From an uncultured Pseudomonadota bacterium (lineage in GTDB: Bacteria; Myxococcota_A; UBA796; GCA-2862545): 10,828 nucleotides of DNA. Of this stretch, positions 6,809 to 10,828 are shown one piece after another. A program made the translations under genes and the position numbers. Location: contig CALATR010000615.1 of assembly GCA_937891875.1 (NCBI GenBank), positions 1 through 10,828 of the forward strand. Direction: 5' to 3'. The notes under the pieces were generated by a model that ran no database searches, was not told the DNA's origin, and was given only the letters and a program-made list of their open reading frames with translations. Each line of letters opens with the position of its first letter. Within the stretch, counting starts at the first letter, position 1.

Positions 6809-6841
6809 AGAGTCAGCCAGGAGGACCTCGTGGCTGACTCT
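6809..6841 (+). promoter_or_regulatory. Perfect 11-bp inverted repeat around the ribosome-binding site and start codon
   Basis: AGAGTCAGCCA (6809-6819) and TGGCTGACTCT (6831-6841) are exact reverse complements separated by 11 bases. The GGAGG of the ribosome-binding site lies in the loop, the G of the GTG start closes the loop, and the rest of the start codon plus codons 2-4 lie in the 3' arm. As RNA this would hide the initiation region of the following gene; as DNA it could be a binding site for a dimeric repressor. Confidence 0.6.
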
Positions 6842-7591
6842 CTGATCGACGTGGGCAACGGCTTCTACAACGTCCGCGGCTCGTTCCGGATCCTCGGTGT
6901 GGTCGACATCGGCACCCAGATGTCGCTGGTGCGCAAGGCCGACGGCCGCTTCCTCGTGCTCGACGGCTACACCATCGACGGGGACCTCGCCCGGAAGGTC
7001 ATGGACCTGACCGACGGCGGGGAGGCGGTCGACGCGGTGCTGCACCTGCACCCGTTCCACACCCTCCACGTCAAGGCCACCCACGAGCGCTTTCCTGCCG
7101 CGAAGCACTACGGCACGGCGCGGCACAAGCGCAAGGCGCCCGAGATCCCGTGGGAGGAGCCCGAGACCGACAGCGAGGAACTGCACGCCTTGTTCGCCGA
7201 GGATCTGACGTTCTCCGTGCCTCGCGGGGTCGACCTCATCCCCGAGAACGAGAACCTGCACTTCGCCTCGGTCCTCGCCGTGCACCCCGCCTCCCGCACC
7301 CTGCACGTCGACGACACGCTCATGTTCAACAAGCTCCCCATCGTCGGCGGGGTCGGCTTCCACCCCACCCTCAAGCAGGTGCTCCAGCCGAGGCCCGGCG
7401 CCGTCGCCGAGTTCCGCGCCTGGACCGACGAGCTGGTCGCCCTGTGCGAGGACGTCGACAACCTCTGCGCCGCCCACACCAGGCCCCTGCTGAACGTCAG
7501 CCAGGACGGTCCGCCGCTGGCTGCCCGGGTGCGCGACGCGATCGGCAAGATCGACAAGACCCTGGCGGGACACGAGAAGAAGTACGGCTGA
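6830..7591 (+). CDS. Metallo-beta-lactamase-fold-like protein with an altered metal motif
   Basis: This is a 253-residue protein starting at GTG 6830, chosen because AGGAGG sits 5 bases upstream and no other in-frame start is near. The order of motifs follows the metallo-beta-lactamase (MBL) superfamily: an early GFYNVRGSFRI strand region, H72-L-H74-P-F-H77-T-L-H80 in the place of HxHxDH, a possible His99 (YGTARH), HVDDTLM with Asp161/Asp162 in the place of the bridging Asp, and His216 (AAHTRPL) as the late His. The Asp of HxHxDH is replaced by Phe76, so the metal site is probably altered. There is no signal peptide, so it is probably cytoplasmic. It may belong near DUF4336-like MBL relatives, but I cannot confirm this. 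The gene converges on the permease gene with 32 bases between the stops. Confidence 0.8.
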   Translation: MADSLIDVGNGFYNVRGSFRILGVVDIGTQMSLVRKADGRFLVLDGYTIDGDLARKVMDLTDGGEAVDAVLHLHPFHTLHVKATHERFPAAKHYGTARHKRKAPEIPWEEPETDSEELHALFAEDLTFSVPRGVDLIPENENLHFASVLAVHPASRTLHVDDTLMFNKLPIVGGVGFHPTLKQVLQPRPGAVAEFRAWTDELVALCEDVDNLCAAHTRPLLNVSQDGPPLAARVRDAIGKIDKTLAGHEKKYG

Positions 7592-7623
7592 TCGCAGCAG
7601 GCACGCGAACTGCCGGCAGGCGC

Positions 7624-8835
7624 TCAGAACCCGAACAATCCCAGGGCCGCCCCGCCCACCAGCCAGATGGCCGCGATGGGCGCGAGCACGGTGAGGACCT
7701 GGTCGACGACGCCCTTTCCGTGGTCGTGATCGTGCCCGCCGCCGCCGGATCCTCCCAGCGCCAGCACCGTCATGCCGCCGCTGACCCCGACGGCGACCAG
7801 GTTCAGGACGAAGGTGGTGTCGAAGGTGAAGGCGTTCTGCTCCGCGCCTCCACCGGCCGTCTGGGGCAGCAGACCGAGCAGGTCGAAGCCGAAGTGCAGG
7901 AGCAGGGCGCTCGCCACCAGGGCGACCAGGAACAGGCCGAGGATGTACAGCGCCATCCTCCAGCCGTAGTAGCGGGCCTGGATTCGCAGGACCGGCAGCA
8001 CGACGAGATCGCTGAACAGGAAGGCCATCACGCCGGCAAAGGACACGCCACGCTCGTAGAGCACGGCGGCGAGCGGCACATTGCCCATCGACCCGATGAA
8101 GGTGAAGAACGCGGCGAGGGGCGCGACGGTGGCCTGGGCGACGATCTGCCAGATCGACAGCGGCGCTTCCTGGCCGGTGCCGGGGAAGAGCCAGGCGAAG
8201 AAGGCGTCGGGCACGAACACGCTGATCAGCCCGGCCACGGTGAAGCCGATGAGCACGTCCTTCCAGACCATGCCCCACTCCATGTGGTAGCTGTGGGCGA
8301 CCTTGCGCCAGCCGGCGAGGCTGCCCAGCTGTTCCCAGACACCCGGGATTTCCTCGTCGTCTCCGTGGTGATGGTGCTCCTCTCCGCGATTGCGCGCGGC
8401 CTCGATCCACCCCTTGGGGCGGGTCAGGGCGACCAGCCCGGCGGTGATCGCGATGAGCAGGATCCCACCGATGTACTCGCCCACGACGAAGTGCCAGGAC
8501 AGGAACACGGCGATGACCACGCCCAGCTCGATCACCAGGTTGGTCGAGGCCAGCAGGAAGGCCAGCGAGGCGACGAAGCCCGCGCCCTTCTGGAACAGGG
8601 CGCGGGTGGTGGCCAGGGCGGAGAAGCTGCACGAGCTGCTGACGACGCCGAAGCCCGTGGCGATGCCTACCGTTCGCAGGGAGTCCCCGCCGAGCACACG
8701 CTGCATGCGCTCGCGGGTGACGAAGACCTGGATCGCGGCGCTCACCGCGTAGCCCAGGACGAAGGCCCACAGCGCCATCCAGAACCATCCGAGGGAGGTC
8801 ATGGCGGCGTCGTGCCACAGGGAGAAGGCGTTCAT
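7624..8835 (-). CDS. COG0701/ArsP-type permease with His-rich loops
   Basis: This is a 403-residue polytopic membrane protein with about eight hydrophobic segments. The N-terminal WFWMALWAFVLGYAVSA region, the GFGVVSSSCSFSAL motif with Cys69 inside a membrane segment, and the later STNLVIELG and GSMGNVPLAA segments fit the COG0701 (DUF318) permease family, which includes the organoarsenical exporter ArsP. The hydrophilic loop has RGEEHHHHGDDEE (His154-157), and a second His-rich loop near the C-terminus is GGGGHDHDHGKG (His368, 370, 372). Both suggest metal binding. The start at 8835 keeps the family-like LWHDAAM N-terminus, but no ribosome-binding site is visible before it; a later Met at 8802 is the alternative. 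It is divergent from the ABC exporter gene. The transported substrate is not known; calling it arsP would go beyond the evidence. Confidence 0.85.
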   Translation of the reverse strand: MNAFSLWHDAAMTSLGWFWMALWAFVLGYAVSAAIQVFVTRERMQRVLGGDSLRTVGIATGFGVVSSSCSFSALATTRALFQKGAGFVASLAFLLASTNLVIELGVVIAVFLSWHFVVGEYIGGILLIAITAGLVALTRPKGWIEAARNRGEEHHHHGDDEEIPGVWEQLGSLAGWRKVAHSYHMEWGMVWKDVLIGFTVAGLISVFVPDAFFAWLFPGTGQEAPLSIWQIVAQATVAPLAAFFTFIGSMGNVPLAAVLYERGVSFAGVMAFLFSDLVVLPVLRIQARYYGWRMALYILGLFLVALVASALLLHFGFDLLGLLPQTAGGGAEQNAFTFDTTFVLNLVAVGVSGGMTVLALGGSGGGGHDHDHGKGVVDQVLTVLAPIAAIWLVGGAALGLFGF

Positions 8836-8892
8836 GGCGGGGGCGGGGAATCCGTTCCCGATCCGGTTAGCCGGCCACCTCCCCGGAGCCCC
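8836..8892. promoter_or_regulatory. Divergent intergenic region between permease and ABC exporter genes
   Basis: These 57 bases must hold the 5' signals of both divergent genes unless either promoter lies inside the neighbouring gene. Two operator-like inverted repeats are visible: GGGAA-TCCG-TTCCC (8846-8859) and CCGG-TTAG-CCGG (8863-8874). GGAG at 8885-8888 precedes the GTG start of the exporter by 4 bases. No clear -10/-35 boxes are recognised. Confidence 0.4.
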
Positions 8893-10686
8893 GTGTCCAG
8901 CGCCCCCCTCGTAAGGCTGCTCGCGTATCTGGCGCCCCAGCGGCCGGCGCTCCTCGCCGCGACCGTGCACAGCGTGCTCAACAAGGTGTTCGACCTGGCG
9001 CCGCCGCTGCTGATCGGCCTGGCCGTCGACACGGTGGTCGAGCGGGATGCGAGCTTCCTCGCCTCGATCGGCGTGGTCTCGGTCCTCTCCCAGCTCATCG
9101 TGCTCGCGGTCCTGACCTTCCTCATCTGGGGCCTCGAGAGCGTCTTCGAGTACCTGCTCAACCGCACCTGGCGAAACCTCGCCCAGACCACCCAGCACGA
9201 GCTGCGCCTGGACGCCTACCGCCACGTGCAGAGCCTGGGCATGGGCTGGTTTGCCGAGCGGCGCACCGGCAACCTGCTGTCCATCCTCAACGACGACGTC
9301 AACCAGCTGGAGCGCTTCCTCGACGTCGGCGCCAACGACCTCATCCAGGTGACCACCACCTGCATCACGGTCGGTGCGGTCTTCTTCTGGGTCAGCCCGA
9401 CCGTCGCCCTGCTCGCCGTGCTCCCGGTGCCGGTGATCCTGTGGGGCAGCTTCCAGTTCCAGCGCCGCATCGCCCCCCGCTACGCCGACGTCCGCGAGCG
9501 GGCCTCCCGGGTCAGCGGCCAGCTGTCGATGAACCTGTCGGGAATCGAGACCATCAAGGCGTTCGTGGCGGAAGATCGCGAGGTCCAGCGCGTGCGGGAC
9601 CTCTCCGACGCCTACCGCCAGGCCAATCGCGGCGCCATCTCCTTGTCCAGCGCGTTCTCCCCGCTGATCCGCATGGCCATCCTGGTGGGCTTCACCGCCA
9701 CCCTGGTCTGGGGGGGCTGGCTCGTGCTCGACGATCAGCTCGCCGTGGGCAGCTACTCGGTGCTGATCTTCCTCACCCAGCGCCTGCTGTGGCCGCTCAC
9801 CCGACTCGGCCAGACCTTCGACCTGTACCAGCGCGCCATGGCCAGCACCAAGCGCATCCTCGATCTGCTCGACGAGCCCGTCACCCTCGATGACGGTGCC
9901 GTCGAGCTGCCCCGCGGCTCGGTCGCCGGTCACCTGCGCTTCGAGGGCGTGGGCTTCCGCTACCCCGGCGCCGAGCGCCTCGTGCTGGACGGGGTCGACG
10001 TCGACATTCCGGCCGGGTTCACGGTCGCTGTCGTCGGACCCACCGGGGCGGGCAAGAGCACCCTGCTCCGCCTCGTGCTGCGCCTGCACGATCCGACCGC
10101 GGGCCGCGTCACCCTGGACGGTCGCGACATCCGCGAGCTGAAGATCGGGGACCTGCGCCGCTGCATGGGGCTCGTCAGCCAGAACGTGTTCCTGTTCGAC
10201 GGAACCGTGGCTGACAACCTCCGCTATGGGCGAGAGGACGCCACCGACGACGAGGTGGTCGCCGCCGCCCGGGCGGCGGAGGCCCACGACTTCGTGATGC
10301 AGCTTCCCGACGGCTATGACACCCTCGTCGGCGAGCGCGGCCAGAAGCTCTCCGGCGGCCAGCAGCAGCGCCTCTCCATCGCCCGCGCCCTGCTCGCCGA
10401 TCCGCCCATCCTGGTGCTCGACGAGGCGACCAGCGCGGTCGACAACGAGACCGAGGCGGCCATCCAGCGCTCGCTGGAGCGCGCCGCCAAGGGCCGCACC
10501 ACGCTCGTCATCGCCCACCGCCTGTCGACCATCCGCCACGCCGACCACATCGTCGTGCTCGACCAGGGGCGGGTCGTCGAGGAGGGTCGCCACGACGAGC
10601 TGCTGGAGCGCGACGGGGCCTATGCTCGCCTGTGGGCCGTGCAGACCGGGGCCCGCGCCACCACCGCCGAGGAGCTCGCTCGATGA
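8893..10686 (+). CDS. ABC exporter half-transporter (membrane domain fused to ATPase)
   Basis: This is a 597-residue protein with the usual length and order of an MsbA/Sav1866-type half-transporter that works as a dimer in the cytoplasmic membrane. The transmembrane domain covers about residues 1-310 with six hydrophobic segments (about 18-45, 57-90, two between 150 and 190, two between 260 and 305). The ATPase domain has aromatic Tyr357 (A-loop), Walker A G382-P-T-G-A-G-K388-S-T, Q-loop Gln430, signature LSGGQQQR (486-493), Walker B ILVLD510 with catalytic Glu511, D-loop SAVD517 and His542 (H-loop). All catalytic residues are intact, so it should be an active ATPase. GTG 8893 is the only in-frame start near the first membrane segment. 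Its stop overlaps the next start as ATGA. The substrate (lipid, peptide, drug, siderophore or other) cannot be told from the sequence. Confidence 0.96.
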   Translation: MSSAPLVRLLAYLAPQRPALLAATVHSVLNKVFDLAPPLLIGLAVDTVVERDASFLASIGVVSVLSQLIVLAVLTFLIWGLESVFEYLLNRTWRNLAQTTQHELRLDAYRHVQSLGMGWFAERRTGNLLSILNDDVNQLERFLDVGANDLIQVTTTCITVGAVFFWVSPTVALLAVLPVPVILWGSFQFQRRIAPRYADVRERASRVSGQLSMNLSGIETIKAFVAEDREVQRVRDLSDAYRQANRGAISLSSAFSPLIRMAILVGFTATLVWGGWLVLDDQLAVGSYSVLIFLTQRLLWPLTRLGQTFDLYQRAMASTKRILDLLDEPVTLDDGAVELPRGSVAGHLRFEGVGFRYPGAERLVLDGVDVDIPAGFTVAVVGPTGAGKSTLLRLVLRLHDPTAGRVTLDGRDIRELKIGDLRRCMGLVSQNVFLFDGTVADNLRYGREDATDDEVVAAARAAEAHDFVMQLPDGYDTLVGERGQKLSGGQQQRLSIARALLADPPILVLDEATSAVDNETEAAIQRSLERAAKGRTTLVIAHRLSTIRHADHIVVLDQGRVVEEGRHDELLERDGAYARLWAVQTGARATTAEELAR

Positions 10687-10828
10687 TCCCGCTGCTGCTC
10701 ACCCTCTCCGCGGTCGCCGCCTGCCCCGAGACCACCGTCGCAGACCTGGTCGCCGAGGTCCCGGCGCCTGCGATCGTCGTCCTCGGCGAGCGCCACGGCG
10801 AGCGGAAGGAGCTGCGACGCGCTGCGGA
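10683..10828 (+). CDS. ChaN/DUF399-like haem-binding-type lipoprotein, N-terminal part (3' end outside window)
   Basis: Only the first 48 codons are visible. ATG 10683 overlaps the TGA of the ABC exporter by 4 bases (ATGA), so translation is probably coupled. The N-terminus MIPLLLTLSAVAAC ends in a good lipobox (Val-Ala-Ala-Cys14), although the usual positive charge before the hydrophobic core is missing. Residues 30-39 read AIVVLGERHG, matching the 'LLGE-x-H' opening of ChaN/DUF399 domains, in which family members bind haem or act in iron uptake. The rest of the domain, including the haem ligand, lies outside the window, so the family call is tentative. Confidence 0.65.
   Translation, partial: MIPLLLTLSAVAACPETTVADLVAEVPAPAIVVLGERHGERKELRRAA

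Noticed and set aside
7592..7623. CTGCCGGCAG palindrome (7610-7619) between the convergent MBL-fold and permease genes as a bidirectional terminator
   Set aside because: It is only a 10-base palindrome without a loop or T tract on either strand, too weak to call.
7150..8892. Plus-strand frame continuing upstream of the ABC exporter
   Set aside because: Residues before GTG 8893 are Arg/Gly/Gln-rich shadow sequence antisense to the permease; exporters of this type begin just before the first membrane helix.
7624..10593. Minus-strand frame of 989 codons extending the permease far upstream
   Set aside because: Only the part from 8835 down looks like a protein. The upstream extension is antisense to the ABC exporter and is low-complexity.
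1..10828. CRISPR arrays, tRNA or rRNA genes, insertion sequences, toxin-antitoxin or defence genes
   Set aside because: No regularly spaced repeats, no transposase motifs and no recognisable RNA gene or defence domain were seen on either strand by reading.

Overview
The window reads as very GC-rich bacterial chromosome: third codon positions are almost always G or C, which creates long spurious open frames on both strands. The best guess is a Myxococcota or related delta-proteobacterial lineage. This rests on the base composition, several predicted exported lipoproteins, a Hydin-like/VWA lipoprotein, a DxDxDG loop in a secreted hydrolase, and a Cys-TM-Arg C-terminus resembling MYXO-CTERM anchors. 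No ribosomal or marker gene is present, so the assignment is an inference. I see no tRNA, rRNA, CRISPR array, IS element or phage gene.

Layout. Positions 2-433 hold the 3' part of a DUF3142-like gene. It overlaps by 11 bases the gene for a large exported TPR-like protein (423-2498) that starts its mature region with CGPYF. This pair ends stop-to-stop, with no spacer, against a minus-strand pair: deoC (4733-3816) followed by an alpha/beta-hydrolase lipoprotein (3776-2499). Divergent from deoC run a VWA lipoprotein (4826-6328), a small Cys-containing lipoprotein (6455-6757) and a divergent metallo-beta-lactamase-fold protein (6830-7591). A minus-strand COG0701/ArsP-type permease with His-rich loops (8835-7624) converges on the last of these. 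It is itself divergent from a complete ABC exporter half-transporter (8893-10686), whose stop overlaps the start of a ChaN/DUF399-like protein (10683 to the window edge).

How the genes may work together. Most products act at or outside the cytoplasmic membrane; DeoC and probably the MBL-fold protein are the cytoplasmic exceptions. The 5' pair looks like a translationally coupled, uncharacterised exported module. The permease, ABC exporter and ChaN-like gene could form a metal- or haem-related membrane cluster, but this is only inferred from family knowledge and gene order.

The most interesting non-coding signals are a perfect 11-bp inverted repeat bracketing the ribosome-binding site and covering the start codon of the MBL-fold gene (6809-6841), a perfect 9-bp hairpin running into the ribosome-binding site of the hydrolase gene (3784-3806), and a 9-bp tandem duplication that doubles the ribosome-binding site of the VWA gene (4806-4823). 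I found no clear new multi-gene defence or biosynthetic system.
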